Source: Symbiodinium natans
Taxonomy: Eukaryota; Sar; Dinophyceae; Suessiales; Symbiodiniaceae
Length of the DNA: 64,000 bases
Direction: 5' to 3'
NCBI GenBank assembly: GCA_905221605.1
Contig: CAJNDS010002523.1
Location: 862,001-926,000 of the forward strand
Part shown: positions 7,969 through 18,796 of the stretch, in pieces
Layout: every line of letters begins with the position of its first letter
Numbering within the stretch: the stretch's first letter is position 1
Program-made: the position numbers and the translations under genes
Notes under the pieces: generated by a model
The model's input: the letters and a program-made list of their open reading frames with translations, nothing else
The model's database searches: none
What the model was told of the DNA's origin: nothing

Positions 7969-10164
7969 ATGTCAGAGGAGCGGCTGTCGCTCCTGAAACA
8001 CTTGGTACAGGTGGCCAATCAGGTCCGGTTTGAAAAAGAGAGAGGATGGGAGATTACGGATAGAAGCACGTTTCAGCCGCCTGCAAGTGGGGGAGCTGAA
8101 TCTTCCTCATCCTCGGCACCGAAAGCACTGCAAATGACCAATGTGTCACAAAAAGATGGTGAAAAAGGTACTCTGGATGAAGCAGAAGCTGATGAACAAA
8201 AGAATTCAGTGGCTGCATCCACTGGTACTCAGCTTCAAAATCCGGAGGAGCCAATTGAAAATTGGATGGCTCGCAACGCACACCTGTGGGTGTATACCCC
8301 TCATGTAAGTGAGGTGATGATTACGCTTGGTGTGACCAATGTGTCGGACTTGCAAGAGTTCATCTTTGTGGAAGATTTGGTTGACAAAGGGATCAACAAA
8401 GTGACCGCATGCAAAATTCTGCAATTGGTGGGTGATGTCCGATATCGGCCGGGAGGACCGGAAAAGGCAGTTCCTTCTGATGCATCTGTACGGGTACAAC
8501 AATCTTCTGGGAACAAAGGGACTGGAAGAGCGGCGGTGCGAACCCTCACTCAGGTGCGTGAAGCTGAAGACTCCGGTGCAAAAACTATGCCGAGAGGCTC
8601 CTATCGGGAGCTTTTTGATAAGGTCAGGTACCGTGATGGTTGGGCGCTTGCGCAGAGGTCTCCGTTGTGCGTACAGAAGCTGCGGTTGGTGGGAGTTGGA
8701 ATGCCGCCGGTGAATCCACCAACAAAAAAGTATCGGTCAAGATCAAACCCTGTGAGAAGGGGAAGGCCCTTGCTGGACAAAAAACAGGTGCGACAGGTGC
8801 CACGCTCTCGGTCACAACGACGAGTGCAACCGGCGGAAGTGGTGGAAAAGCCGAAGCCACTGGAACTGAAGCCTCGTGGTGGGTTGTCGTATCGGTTCAG
8901 CAGAGCGTGGGCAGATGTGGTGGATGATGATGAACAGGCGGAGGCTTTGGTCTCGTATGCCGCTTCCTCAAGCGATTCAAGCGAAGAGGAGACCAATGCC
9001 GTACAACGCCTGAAGGAAATCTTTTTGCAAGAAAGGGATTCACAGAGAACTGCGAATCGTGGCAATGTTCCGCAAAGTGGTTCTTCAGGCTCCAATGACG
9101 GGCCGAAAAAATCGGTTCACCTTGGCGAAGGGCGCGACAAAGCGTCGCGGGGGGAGACCCGCCAAGAAGTGACTTCACAAGTTTTTTCGCTACCACAACC
9201 TTCTCGTCGAGCTGAACGGTCTCAAAAAAGAGCAAGGGATGGTTCAGTTATGGTTGGTTCGCTGGCGGTGGGCTCCACGGATGAGGTTTTACCTGGGCAA
9301 GGTGTTGCTGGACAGGTGAATGTCTCTGAAAGCGCTCAAGTTCTTCCTGGGCAAGAAGTGGCTGGACAGGAGACGGCGCCGGAAGGAGCAGTACAGATTT
9401 CTGGCGAGGAGACTGACCAAAAAGAAGGAGAAGGTGGGAGCAATGACCTCCGTGGTGATGATGCGAAGATGTTGGATGGTGGTCCGGTGAGGAGTGACCT
9501 TCAGCAATTGCTGGTTAAAGGCCTTCTGACTCGGATTTATTGGAAGGTTGCAGTTGGCAAGTTGCCGGTGGGGCAAAGAGACTGCCAAAAAGGGTCCAAT
9601 AAGATGGATCGAAATTTGGTTATTAGCATGTCATCCGAGGGTGCAAGCGAACAGGATGAGAACCTGGCACTGGAGGACGATGCTGATCAGTCAATGGGTG
9701 ACGGTGCAATGGTTGTTCTGGTGTATGATCCAAGGACGCTGATTCAGTCGCCAACAACTGATTGGGTTATGCGTCGTGGTCTTACCGATCGTTCCGTCTG
9801 GCCAGCAATGGCGTACATGGCACAGAGGATATGTGCTGAAATGGTTCAAGTGGATGAAATGAATGCCCAGCTAGGGACTGGAGCACTCCTTTTTCAAAGG
9901 AGAGATCAAGGACATTATACTGACCTGCATCATTCGTTCCATGACAACCCGTGCTTGCCGGCGGTGGGGAATTATCCTCTTTCAGTGATGGGTGCCTTGT
10001 TGTCTCCTGGTCTGGAAGGGGAATTCAAGAATACTGACAAGTTTGGAACTGCTATGGAGGCAATTGCCTATGATTGGAGCCGCAGTCCAGGCATGGAAGT
10101 TCATATTGAACTTATGGCGAGGGTAGCCAAAATGGTTCACCCATTTCTGAATGTGGGAGCTTAA
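7969..10164 (+). CDS. LTR-element ORF3: SAM-like domain protein, function unknown
   Basis: 731 codons from the ATG four bases after the ORF2 stop. The real coding frame probably continues from the third CCCH finger of ORF2 (see the FCKYSHDE residues just upstream). At about residues 94-160 there is a compact helical segment resembling a SAM or helix-hairpin domain (LGVTNVSDLQEF, then DLVDKGINKVTACKIL). Residues about 240-300 are basic. An imperfect tandem repeat with cores VLPGQGVAGQ and VLPGQEVAGQ lies near residues 440-465. The last 150 residues are well-folded-looking (DRSVWPAMAYMAQRICAEM) but not recognised. No protease DTG/DSG, RT or integrase motif. The frame ends in a TAA, and the same frame stays open straight into ORF4. 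Confidence 0.7.
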   Translation: MSEERLSLLKHLVQVANQVRFEKERGWEITDRSTFQPPASGGAESSSSSAPKALQMTNVSQKDGEKGTLDEAEADEQKNSVAASTGTQLQNPEEPIENWMARNAHLWVYTPHVSEVMITLGVTNVSDLQEFIFVEDLVDKGINKVTACKILQLVGDVRYRPGGPEKAVPSDASVRVQQSSGNKGTGRAAVRTLTQVREAEDSGAKTMPRGSYRELFDKVRYRDGWALAQRSPLCVQKLRLVGVGMPPVNPPTKKYRSRSNPVRRGRPLLDKKQVRQVPRSRSQRRVQPAEVVEKPKPLELKPRGGLSYRFSRAWADVVDDDEQAEALVSYAASSSDSSEEETNAVQRLKEIFLQERDSQRTANRGNVPQSGSSGSNDGPKKSVHLGEGRDKASRGETRQEVTSQVFSLPQPSRRAERSQKRARDGSVMVGSLAVGSTDEVLPGQGVAGQVNVSESAQVLPGQEVAGQETAPEGAVQISGEETDQKEGEGGSNDLRGDDAKMLDGGPVRSDLQQLLVKGLLTRIYWKVAVGKLPVGQRDCQKGSNKMDRNLVISMSSEGASEQDENLALEDDADQSMGDGAMVVLVYDPRTLIQSPTTDWVMRRGLTDRSVWPAMAYMAQRICAEMVQVDEMNAQLGTGALLFQRRDQGHYTDLHHSFHDNPCLPAVGNYPLSVMGALLSPGLEGEFKNTDKFGTAMEAIAYDWSRSPGMEVHIELMARVAKMVHPFLNVGA

Positions 10165-10173
10165 GGGTCGGTG

Positions 10174-12387
10174 ATGGTTTCGGAATTTCTCTGGCAGCGC
10201 GGGAGGGCTCGGTTGATGGAGTTCCTTCAAGCGGCGACTTGTGCGGACCAATTGGAGGCTCTCTGGAGAAGGATGGACGACGATGCTGATGAAGAGGTGG
10301 ATCCTTCGACAGCGGTGCTGGAAGTTCTTGGACCAGAGGGCGCGGTGCTTGATCAAGGGAACAATGAATCCCTTATCCCCATTGAAGATGCTGGAGGTGA
10401 GACAAGTGGTGACACTGGAGGGGATGGCAAAGCGCCAGAAGTTTCTCCGGAAGAGGAGACATCCAGTGGGTCATCAAGACTGGCGGACACAAGGATTTTC
10501 TTGTGGTCAGTGTACTCCCGCGTGGCTTCGAATTTCTCTATGCAGGACCGCACTACTGGTAAGATCTTTGACAGCACAAAAGGGTATCCTGGTGAAGGAC
10601 CAAACAATGATGACAATCCTTCCTCTAAGGGGAACTTACCCTGGATCTCGGAAGACTACCTCGACGAAGTGGTGTCAAAAAAGATGGAAAGGTCTTCAGA
10701 TATGGATGGGTTTGTTCCGGGAAGTGAGGGACCATTGGAAAAGGTAGAGGTGGAGAATGTTACTGCCTCTAAAATTCTTATGGCTCTTTGGAAGAAGGGA
10801 CATAGAGTTGGTTATAGGAGGTTGTGTCGTTTGAATGCATCTGGATGCAAGGTTGGAGCAATGAAATGTCCAATCAAAAGGGTGCAGAAGATTGGCACTA
10901 GAAAGGCCTTCATGAAGATGTTCAATGTTTTTGGATCGTCTCAGCATGGCTCAGGAGTTGGCGGAAAACCGATCATGAAGGTGGTAGGACCAAGGCCAGG
11001 TTTTCCAGCTGTACTCCAAGCACCAAATACTGATAGCACGTCGGGTGAAGGGAGCAGTCCCCAGGTACATGGCAATGTTCATGTAGAGCACAATCGCCCT
11101 ATGGACCGGTATGAGGCAGAGCGCTTGGAGAAGAGGAAGAAGGGTTTCTGCTATTGGTTCGGCAGGGGGAAAGATCGCTGCAAATTCGGTGACGACTGCA
11201 AATTCATCCATTCCGAAGATGATGTGGTGCTACATTCATATTGGTGCAAATACTATGTGGCAGGGAGAGAATGTTTCGCTGGAAAGGATTGTGGGTTCTC
11301 GCATGATGCAACTGGTGTGAGGTGCGTCCAGTTTGCTCGGTCTGGGAAGTGTCGATTTGGTGACAGGTGTGTCTTCGAGCATGGTGTTCCGTTGGAAGAA
11401 CAGAGGCCAAGGTCTCCAAGGACGCCCCCAAGGGATGGTCCAAGGAGAAAGTCTGGTGCAAATGGTGGAGAAAAGGAGATCTCTCCTGAACAGTTCGATG
11501 ATGATGAGGAGGACTTTATGGTTTATGACGAAGAGACCAAGATGACGGAACTGTTGATGGAGGCGATTTCATTTCTCTCCGGTGGCAAGCCAGATTTGGC
11601 TCGAGCAGAGGCGGACCCATTGTTCAAACTCCTGAAGTTCACTGGAGATGCTGACCAAATGGATCAAGTATGGGTTTCGTGGACCACTGAAATGTTGACC
11701 GTGCTGGAACTTCTTGAAGTAGCGAAGTCGTATGAGGTTTCGCTCGCGGAGGTGGAAGAATGGGTCAATGACCTGAGGATATGGTATGAGCGAGCCAATT
11801 TGGGAGAGGAAAAGGATCCCAAAAGAGGTAAAAAGAGATCCCTAGAAAGGGAGTCCAGCAAGGATATTCCTGCCGAAAAAGGAGTGGTTGAGACTTCGGA
11901 GACGGAGGTTGCCGTTGAAGAAGAGAAGAAAAAGGTAAAAAAGAAGAGGAAAGCTGCAGCTATCGAAGATCCTTACACTCTCATGGTTCCAAAGCCGAAG
12001 AAGATGCCGACGATCATTGAGAAGGGTGGATCAACATCCAATGTGGTGGCTTCTGCAGTGGAAAAATCCTCGAAGACGCGCACAAAGTCAAATGTCGGTG
12101 GAAAGACAAAGAAGAGGGAGAAAAGTCAGAGTCCCAAAAAAGAAGAGGTGGTAATGGTGCAAGATCCTGAGGAAAAGGATCGTCCATCTGATGCGGATGC
12201 ACCAGGGTCTGCCACTGCGAATGCAGAGCTGGGTCAATCTTGCCAGGCGATTGAGGACGCAAAGAGAGAAGGATTGGTATCCTCAATTCAAAGGGGCGTA
12301 CAGGATCCTGTTCTTACAGTTTCGGACCTGGAGTATATTCTGCTGCAACTTCACCTCAAGATTGCCAACAATCGGAAAAAGAAGTGA
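10174..12387 (+). CDS. LTR-element ORF4: triple CCCH zinc-finger protein with basic C-terminus
   Basis: 737 codons from the first ATG (an upstream in-frame GTG at 10171 also exists). The frame is the same as ORF3 and separated from it by only one TAA at 10162-10164, so ORF3+4 may be one protein made by readthrough or split by a nonsense mutation. Three adjacent CCCH fingers span about residues 326-403: C-x9-C-x5-C-x3-H, then two C-x8-C-x5-C-x3-H. An acidic region follows, then a lysine-rich stretch at about 585-594 (KKKVKKKRK) that looks like a nuclear localisation signal. Inferred RNA-binding and packaging role in the element. Not matched to a named family beyond the CCCH domains. Confidence 0.75.
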   Translation: MVSEFLWQRGRARLMEFLQAATCADQLEALWRRMDDDADEEVDPSTAVLEVLGPEGAVLDQGNNESLIPIEDAGGETSGDTGGDGKAPEVSPEEETSSGSSRLADTRIFLWSVYSRVASNFSMQDRTTGKIFDSTKGYPGEGPNNDDNPSSKGNLPWISEDYLDEVVSKKMERSSDMDGFVPGSEGPLEKVEVENVTASKILMALWKKGHRVGYRRLCRLNASGCKVGAMKCPIKRVQKIGTRKAFMKMFNVFGSSQHGSGVGGKPIMKVVGPRPGFPAVLQAPNTDSTSGEGSSPQVHGNVHVEHNRPMDRYEAERLEKRKKGFCYWFGRGKDRCKFGDDCKFIHSEDDVVLHSYWCKYYVAGRECFAGKDCGFSHDATGVRCVQFARSGKCRFGDRCVFEHGVPLEEQRPRSPRTPPRDGPRRKSGANGGEKEISPEQFDDDEEDFMVYDEETKMTELLMEAISFLSGGKPDLARAEADPLFKLLKFTGDADQMDQVWVSWTTEMLTVLELLEVAKSYEVSLAEVEEWVNDLRIWYERANLGEEKDPKRGKKRSLERESSKDIPAEKGVVETSETEVAVEEEKKKVKKKRKAAAIEDPYTLMVPKPKKMPTIIEKGGSTSNVVASAVEKSSKTRTKSNVGGKTKKREKSQSPKKEEVVMVQDPEEKDRPSDADAPGSATANAELGQSCQAIEDAKREGLVSSIQRGVQDPVLTVSDLEYILLQLHLKIANNRKKK

Positions 12388-12757
12388 TTGGATGGTATGG
12401 ATGAAGGGATAGTTTTTCTCTTTCTGGAGACGGGTGCGCTGGAACAGCCAATGTGCTGACAATGTGGTGGTTACTATTAAGGGTATGGAAATCCCTGATA
12501 GTAGAAGTCAGTAGCTTTTCGCGTAGCGAAGACCACGGTTTGTGGTGAAGAAGGCCAAGGAGTCTTCAGTGATGAGAGGATCATGGTGAAAAGAGATTCT
12601 CTATGGGTGGTAGGTTAGCCAATGTGCTATAATTCAGTCCTGGAAGACGTTAAACCACAACTTGCATTTCAAGCAGCTGGCTGCTGCCTTAATGGCAGTT
12701 TTTGGCCAAAAGACCTGCATCTCCAATGTGTCCTAGGAAATCCTAGGACAGGGGGAG
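12388..12757 (+). other. 3' untranslated part of the LTR element, hairpin and polypurine tract
   Basis: Non-coding. A hairpin lies at 12472-12503 (TACTATTAAGGG against CCCTGATAGTA). TCCTAGGA occurs twice at 12731-12748, separated by AA. The purine run ACAGGGGGAG at 12748-12757 directly abuts the 3' LTR and fits a polypurine tract, the plus-strand primer of LTR elements. Confidence 0.7.
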
Positions 12758-13035
12758 TGCGGAGCTGCAATTGGTATTGTAGAAAGGAGTTAGTGTTGGA
12801 AGTTGAAAGGGTTAATGAACCCGAAAAAATGTTTGGCTCAAGGATGGCCAGTCCGTCCAAAGAAAAAAGTCCGTGTTTGGGAGTGAGGGTTGGGTTAGTG
12901 CCCCTCTACTTGTGTAAGGGTGCCCCTTCCTGGTTGCTCTTATCCGTGTTCTTGGTTGTTTCTTGGTTCGATCTGGGAAATATAAGTTCAGGGCGATTAG
13001 GGGAGTTGATTTTCTTCCTTGGTTGTCCCCCCGTA
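12758..13035 (+). repeat. 3' LTR
   Basis: 278 bp copy of 4254-4532. After its terminal TA comes CCCTA (13036-13040), matching the CCCTA before the 5' LTR. The chance of a coincidental CCCTA is high because the element sits in CCCTAAA repeats, but the exact placement at both ends supports the boundaries. Confidence 0.93.
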
Positions 13036-14458
13036 CCCTAAACCCTAAACCCTAAACCGCAAACCCTGAACCCTGAACCCGAAACCCTAAACCCTAAACC
13101 TCAAACCCTAAACCCTGAACTCTAAACCCCAAACCCTAAACCCTAAAGTCGCAAAGTGCTGGGGATGCACAGTTCGGCATAAACCCTACACCAAAGGCTA
13201 AAACAATACGCAGGCTCGCATCAATTCAAAACCCTAAACTCTAAACCCTGTGTAACATGGCAATTCTTAAGCCTCAAATCCTATAAACTGCAAACGTCAA
13301 GCCATGTAGCGTGTTGATGTCTAAATTGGGCAGGTAGAAGGAAGAAAGGGCGCCTTTTTTGAGGTCTGAGAATAGTGAAATTTCTTGGAAGGTCTATTTT
13401 TTTGCAAATGATAGGTGTTTATAGTTTCTTGTAATTTCTAGATGTTCTACTTTAGTTGGATTTTGAAGAATTCTTCCAATCATTAAACTAGTTTTTTAAG
13501 TATTCCGATTGACTAGCTTCTAAAATCTGATTTGCCTTTTTCCAACATGATGTTAACGATTTGTTGAGTTTTTCATATTTGCAATTTCCAAAAATATTTT
13601 GAATTTGGTGTTTAAATTGTTTTAAAAAGAAGAATATTTTCAACTCTGTAAATTTTGCAACACTTGTGAGATTTTTTAAATGTTGAAAATGTTGAAAATT
13701 GTGAAACTTTGGAAAACTTGTAAAAATCTAATAAGTTTCCCTTGTAAAGAAAAACAAATGTAAAACTTAGGACTTTTAATTAATTTAAAACCTTTGAAAA
13801 ACTGAAAATTCTTAAACTTTTGGAAAATACAACATTCTCAAAACTTGCAAATGTTTGACTATTCAGAACACTGTAAACATTCGCAAAAAATGCACAAGAC
13901 ATAATGTTTTGATATTTTGGAACTGCTTCAACATCCTTGTGACCGTTGAAAATGTTTTCAACTTTTTACCCGGAACCCTAAAGCCTCAACCCTGAGGCCT
14001 AAACCCTGAACCCTAAACCCTCAATTTAAACTTCTTACCCTAAACCCCAAACCTAAACCCTAGACCCTAAACCCTGAACCCTCGACCCTAAACCCAACAC
14101 CCTAGATTTAACCTTTTTACCTTAAACCCTAAACCCTAGACCCTAGACCCTAAACCACAACCCCTCAGCCCTAAACCCGAAATTGAATCTCTTTACCCCA
14201 ATCCCTATAAGCACTAAACTCTAAACCCTAACTAAACTGTGTACCAAAACTTTAAACCCTGAACCCTAAACCTATACCAACGCGAACCCTTCGTTTTTCT
14301 GCAAGCGTCATGTTAAGTAATCTTAATTCATTCATCTAGTTTCATGAAAAAATGAAATGAGAAAAAAAGAACTAAAATTAGCTAAGACGAAGTAATTTAA
14401 ACTAATTAAAACTGATTGAAATGAATTAGAACTATCAAATTAGTTAAAATTGATTAAA
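13036..14458. repeat. Degenerate CCCTAAA tract, AT-rich tract, degenerate tract
   Basis: No gene. 13036-13300 and 13970-14290 are degenerate telomeric heptamers. 13330-13965 and 14300-14458 are strongly AT-rich with irregular repeats of the type TTGAAAATGTTGAAAA. No open frame of note crosses the AT-rich parts. They could be decayed intron-like or intergenic sequence. Confidence 0.8.
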
Positions 14459-15575
14459 TTTTTGAACCCTCACCGAGCTTGCTGCTGGCCCTGCGCCAGC
14501 CGGAGGGTCTTGAACCTGGGTTCTTTTGAGTGAGGAAGAATCGGGAACAGGCCGGGCTCGAGCCGTCAACATTCTCGACAGCAATCCTGGCTGTGTAAGT
14601 GAAGCAGAACAGACAAAAACGCACACACAGACACTAACCCCAACTAGGCTAGACACCAGGAGCGCCCGCTTTGCCCAACTATTCACCCCCCGTGATGGAA
14701 CGCAAACAAACAGTAGACTCTGAGCCCCGAATTGCCCCCACTTTGGCCGTGGACGCTCGATCGCTCATGAACACTCAGGCCCTCACCCTCCTCTTCGGAG
14801 GCGCCGCCTGAGAACTGGGGAACTCAAAAAGGTTCGTGATTTAAGGAACATGATTCAACTCTAAAGCCGGAGAAGGCGCGAACCGCGCGTGCCGTCTGAG
14901 AGCCCCGCCGACCCTTTTGCCGTTTGGGTACATTAGTGCCGGCCAGGCACCCTTTTTTGTGGGGATCTCGTCGTAGATCCGGTCAAACCACATAACCTGA
15001 CAGAAGCCATCTGCGACACGAAAGAAATTCGGGCTGCTTGCGCGAGCCGGCCGTGATGTTGTGGGTCGTCCCGTCCAGCGTCTCGACGAGGATGTCGAGA
15101 AAGGCCCTGAGGGCATCGGAGTGAAAGGTTGCTTATCACTAAAAAATCACACACTTTGAGGTCGCCGCAATCCGGAAAGGTGGCTGCGCAGGCGCCTGCG
15201 GCTCCTGCTGGACTTCAGGCAACGAGGCACCTGCGTCACATGCGGGAGTCTGTCACACCAGTTGCTAAACAGCCGCTTCAGGCCCTGGCGATACAGTTTG
15301 CACATGGCGATCTCGAGGAAGTCGGCGCCTGAAAGGCGGTCATCGCATGTTAATCTATGAGATCTTAGCGAACGCGGAAACTTCAATATCCGAGCACACC
15401 GCGAAAAGGAGCGCCTGGAGAAAAGAAGCTGCTAAGCTCAAGCGGTTGCGGCGGGGGAGGGGCGAGAAGCTGCAAGCTGGCATCATGCGCGCTGGTGACT
15501 GACGGTACTCTTCTGCTGCACGCGCAAGTCCCACGGCTCTCCTTTTCTTTTGTGAACACATGCCGCAGGCTTCCA
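14459..15575. other. GC-rich island without a recognisable gene
   Basis: About 1.1 kb free of telomeric heptamers and of ordinary base composition. Several short open frames exist on both strands (for example minus 15116-14841, 91 codons, and minus 15386-15147, 79 codons). None shows a family motif, and competing frames of similar length overlap it. It may be a decayed gene or retroelement fragment. Confidence 0.5.
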
Positions 15576-15580
15576 TGGGT

Positions 15581-15730
15581 TTAGAGTTTAGGGTTAGGTT
15601 TAGGGTTTAGGGTTTAGGATTTAGGGTTTAGGTTTAGGGTTTAGGGTTTAGGGTTTAGGGTTTAGGGTTTAGGGTTTAGGGTTTAGGGTTTAGGGTTTAG
15701 GGTTTAGGGTTTAGGGTTTAGGGTTTAGGG
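15581..15730 (+). repeat. TTTAGGG array
   Basis: Perfect heptamers from about 15634 to 15730 (around 14 units), preceded by slightly degenerate units. Confidence 0.97.
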
Positions 15731-15905
15731 TCCGCCGACCCTGCCCTGGCGGCGTGTTGGATGGGAAAAGGAGGTGAAAACCTCGGGGAGGGGGGGGTCC
15801 CCGGGCAGCTTTTCCATGGAGGGCCAGGCCACCCACACGGCATAAACTCACGGACCATAGGCGGTTTCGCACAGGACATAGGGGCCCTTTGGGAAAAAAA
15901 AAACC

Positions 15906-15947
<42 letters not shown>

Positions 15948-18180
15948 TACCCCCCCCCCACCAACTTTGGCATCCTGTGACCTAACGAACGCGTTTAAAC
16001 CTTTCAACTATGCTCCAGCGGGGTCGGCGGCTTGAGCCGGAGGCTCTTAAATTTAGGGTCTAGGCTTTAGGGCTTAGGGTTTAGGGTTTAGGTTTAAGGG
16101 TTTCCCTGAACCCTGAGCCGCAATTAAACCCAAACCCTATAAACTCTAAAACCTAGCCCTAAACCCTAAACCCTAAATCCCTACCCCAAGCCACAGGCCC
16201 CAGCGCCTCGGGAACACCCAGCGCCGCACAGTTTGCAGCTGCACTGGCAGCACCTGTATTAAAGGTGGTTTCAAGAGGCCTCCCTAAACCCTAAACCCTA
16301 TAAACTCTAAACCCTAAACCTGTCCAGGATTCAGGGTCCATGCTTTCGGGCTCGAATTGATGGGTGCGCCTGGGTGCCAAGCTGGGGTTCTATGGGGTTA
16401 GAGTTTAGGGTTTCGGGTTTGGGGATGAGGGTTTGCAGGGTTTACGGTTTAGGGTTTGGGGTTTGGGTTTTGGGGTTTGGGGTTTACCGGGTTTAGGGTT
16501 TCGGGTTCGGGGTTTAGGGTTTGCACGACTGGGATGAACCCTGAACCCCCTAATCAAACCCTGAACCCTGAACCCTATAAACCCTAAGCCCTAAGCCCCA
16601 AACCCTAGTAGGGTTGGATTCACTTTTGGAGGATTAAACTCCTTGGAGCCATCAAGATCAGAACTGACCTCGAAGGCAATATGCGCGCGAGTGGACACAT
16701 TGCTTGGGCGCCTAGCTGACGTAACCCTTGAACCCCCCAAACCCCTAAACACCAAAACCCTAAACCCTAAGCTGTTGAACCGCAAAGCCAAAAAGGGCAA
16801 AGCAAGTAAACGCGAGGAAGCACAATACCAAATCCTGCAATCCAAATCCCAAGCAAGAAACCCTCAACTTAGGATGTTCTCCCTCAAAATCTCACTCTCC
16901 TTATTAGGCATTGTAACAGGGGGTACGACAATCCCTGCTCAGGACTGCTAGTATAGGATGGAACATCCCAACCTCAACCCAAAAAACTGAACCTGAAACC
17001 CGAAACTCTGAACCCTAAACCCTAAACCCTAAACCCTGAACCCCGAGAACCCCGAGAACCCTAAACCCTAAACCCTAGGCCGCCCCACCTAGTGGGGATG
17101 GGCCGAGGACCATGGGCTGCTTCCACTGTCCGGCCTGCATTAGGGTTTAGGGTTTAGGGTTTAGCGTTTAGAGTTTAGGGTCTAGGGTTTAGGGTTTAGG
17201 GTTTAGGGTTTGGGGTGTTTCGGGTTTAGGGTTAGGGTTTAGGGTGTTTAGGGTTTAGGGTTTAGGGTTTGGGGTGTTTAGGGTTTAGGGTTTGGGGTGT
17301 TTAGGGTTTAGGGTTTGGGGTGATTAGGGTCTCGGGTTTAGGCTTTAGGGCTGTGGGTTTTAAGGCTGTGGGTGCGCAATGCTTAAAATGGTGGCGATCA
17401 AAAACCATTACGATGAGCACGCCTCTTATCGTGTTATTTGTGTTCGTTGGGCTGTGGAGATGGGTAAACCCTAAAGCCCTCAACCGCTTAGACTTCTGAG
17501 GATTTAGGATTCAGGGTTTTCACGTCCAAGAACCCTAAACCCTAAACCCTAAACCCTAAACCCTAAACTCTAAAGCCTAAACCCTAAACCCTAAACCCTA
17601 AACTCTAAAACCCACAGGTTTTGGAGCTTAGAGTGTAAGCGAGAACGATTCTGGACGTGTGTGGTTGTGAGCTTGATTCGACGAAGCCCTGCCGAAAGTG
17701 CCCTAGCTATCACTTGTTTATCCCCTCAGCAGAGTGTAGGGCTAGGACGGCTAGGTTCTATGACTTTGTAATTTAAGGCAAAAACCCTAATACCCTAAAC
17801 CCATGTTATAGGGTTGTTGGGGAGTTGTTTGCGGGACTCTCAACCCTCTCAAACGGCGCTCCCGCCTTGGCAGCCGCAAGTGACTGTCCAGCCCAGCTGA
17901 TGTAGTCGGGCAAGACCTTCGAGGGATCGTCCAAACCCTCGAGGGATTGTCCTGACCCTAAACCCTAAACCCGAAACCCGAAACCCTAAACCCTACGGGG
18001 GACACAGAAACCGCACAGAACAATTCCTAGGGTTAGCCGATCTACCCTACTTTCAGACAGGGAAGCCGCTTGACTGAGTTCGCTTGGGATGTTCCCCCTT
18101 ATGCTAAGAGTCCTTAATCGCGCTTAGACTACCCGCCCCCCCCCCCCCCCCCCCCCCCCCCCAATATGATCCCCATTAAC
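15731..18180. repeat. Telomeric mosaic with long poly-C tracts
   Basis: No gene. A 41-nt poly-C at 15907-15947 is followed by TA and ten more C. A 27-nt poly-C lies at 18136-18162. On the minus strand these are uninterrupted G runs able to form G-quadruplexes. Open frames through them encode only poly-Pro or poly-Gly. 17919-17952 holds a 14-bp near-duplicate (TCGAGGGATCGTCC and TCGAGGGATTGTCC) separated only by AAACCC. Confidence 0.85.
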
Positions 18181-18293
18181 TAGGTTGCCCAGCAACCTAG
18201 GATTCAAAAGGGTACCCTTTTTTGCTCAAAGGTGTTTACAAGGGAACCTAAACCCCCCAAAAAAGGGAATAAGGGCACTACTGGGCATCCTAG
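18181..18293 (+). repeat. Dispersed element family A, copy 1
   Basis: About 113 bp, ordered as TAGGTTGCCCAGCAACC, GGGTACCCTTTTT, TTTACAAGGGAACCTAAA, AAAGGGAATAAGGGCAC, GCATCCTAG. A close copy lies at 19675-19793; more diverged ones are at 45234-45336 and 50554-50613. Non-coding. Confidence 0.75.
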
Positions 18294-18796
18294 TTAAGGG
18301 TTTAGGGTTTAGGGGTAAAAACCTGAACATCCCAAGAGTGGGGCATCTTTCGCTGCAGGGCTTAGGGCTTAGGGGAGCGGGTTGCAAACCAAGGATGCCA
18401 AGGTTTCATACAACCCTAAACCCTAAACCCTAAACCCTAAACCCTAAACCCCAAACCCTAATCCCACATAAGACCTGAGCCCTCAACTCCAAACCCTAAC
18501 TGGAAACCCCTCCCTCTGCCCCAACATAAAGACAACACCGCAGTTCTGACCCGAATTGGCGGCTTAGGGTTGAGGGTTAAGTTTAGGGCGGCCTAAGAAG
18601 GGGACGAAGCGCCGACATCTGCGGAAGCTGCTGGATCCCAAGCATGGGCTGCATTGGGCACCGGCCCTGGCGGGATGTGCGGTGACTCGAAGCCCTGGCG
18701 AGGCTCTTCTCCACGTGGACGTGGACGTGGCGCTGCAGCATCAGTCGTGCCAGCCTCGACAGCCGCCTGTGCTGCGATTTGGGATCCTGTGGACTA

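Larger units (their letters stand above)
4254..13035 (+). mobile_element. Non-autonomous LTR retroelement carrying WW, S1, MLLE and CCCH ORFs
   Basis: Seen: near-identical direct repeats of 279 and 278 bp bound the element. Each starts with TG and ends with TA. The 5-bp sequence CCCTA flanks both ends (4249-4253 and 13036-13040), consistent with a target-site duplication, although the host sequence is itself CCCTAAA. A primer-binding site follows the left LTR and a purine-rich tract precedes the right LTR. The 7.8-kb interior holds four plus-strand ORFs filling almost all of 4600-12387. Known: LTR retrotransposons need protease, RT/RNase H and integrase. None of their motifs is visible in these ORFs. 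Inferred: a recently inserted, Gag-like, non-autonomous element (large-retrotransposon-derivative type) that uses enzymes of a Ty1/copia relative in trans. The two LTRs differ at only a handful of positions, which implies a young insertion. Confidence 0.85.

Noticed and set aside
4600-12387. Hidden protease, RT or integrase in the LTR element
   Set aside because: No D(S/T)G with flanking hydrophobics, no YVDD/FADD-like box, and no HHCC or DDE pattern was visible. A profile search (RVT_2, rve, RVP) would be decisive.
14841-15116. Gene on the minus strand in the GC-rich island
   Set aside because: No motif, and other frames of similar length overlap it; kept only as an unassigned island.
15761-16007. 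Gly-rich or Pro-rich protein
   Set aside because: It is the translation of the 41-nt poly-C tract.
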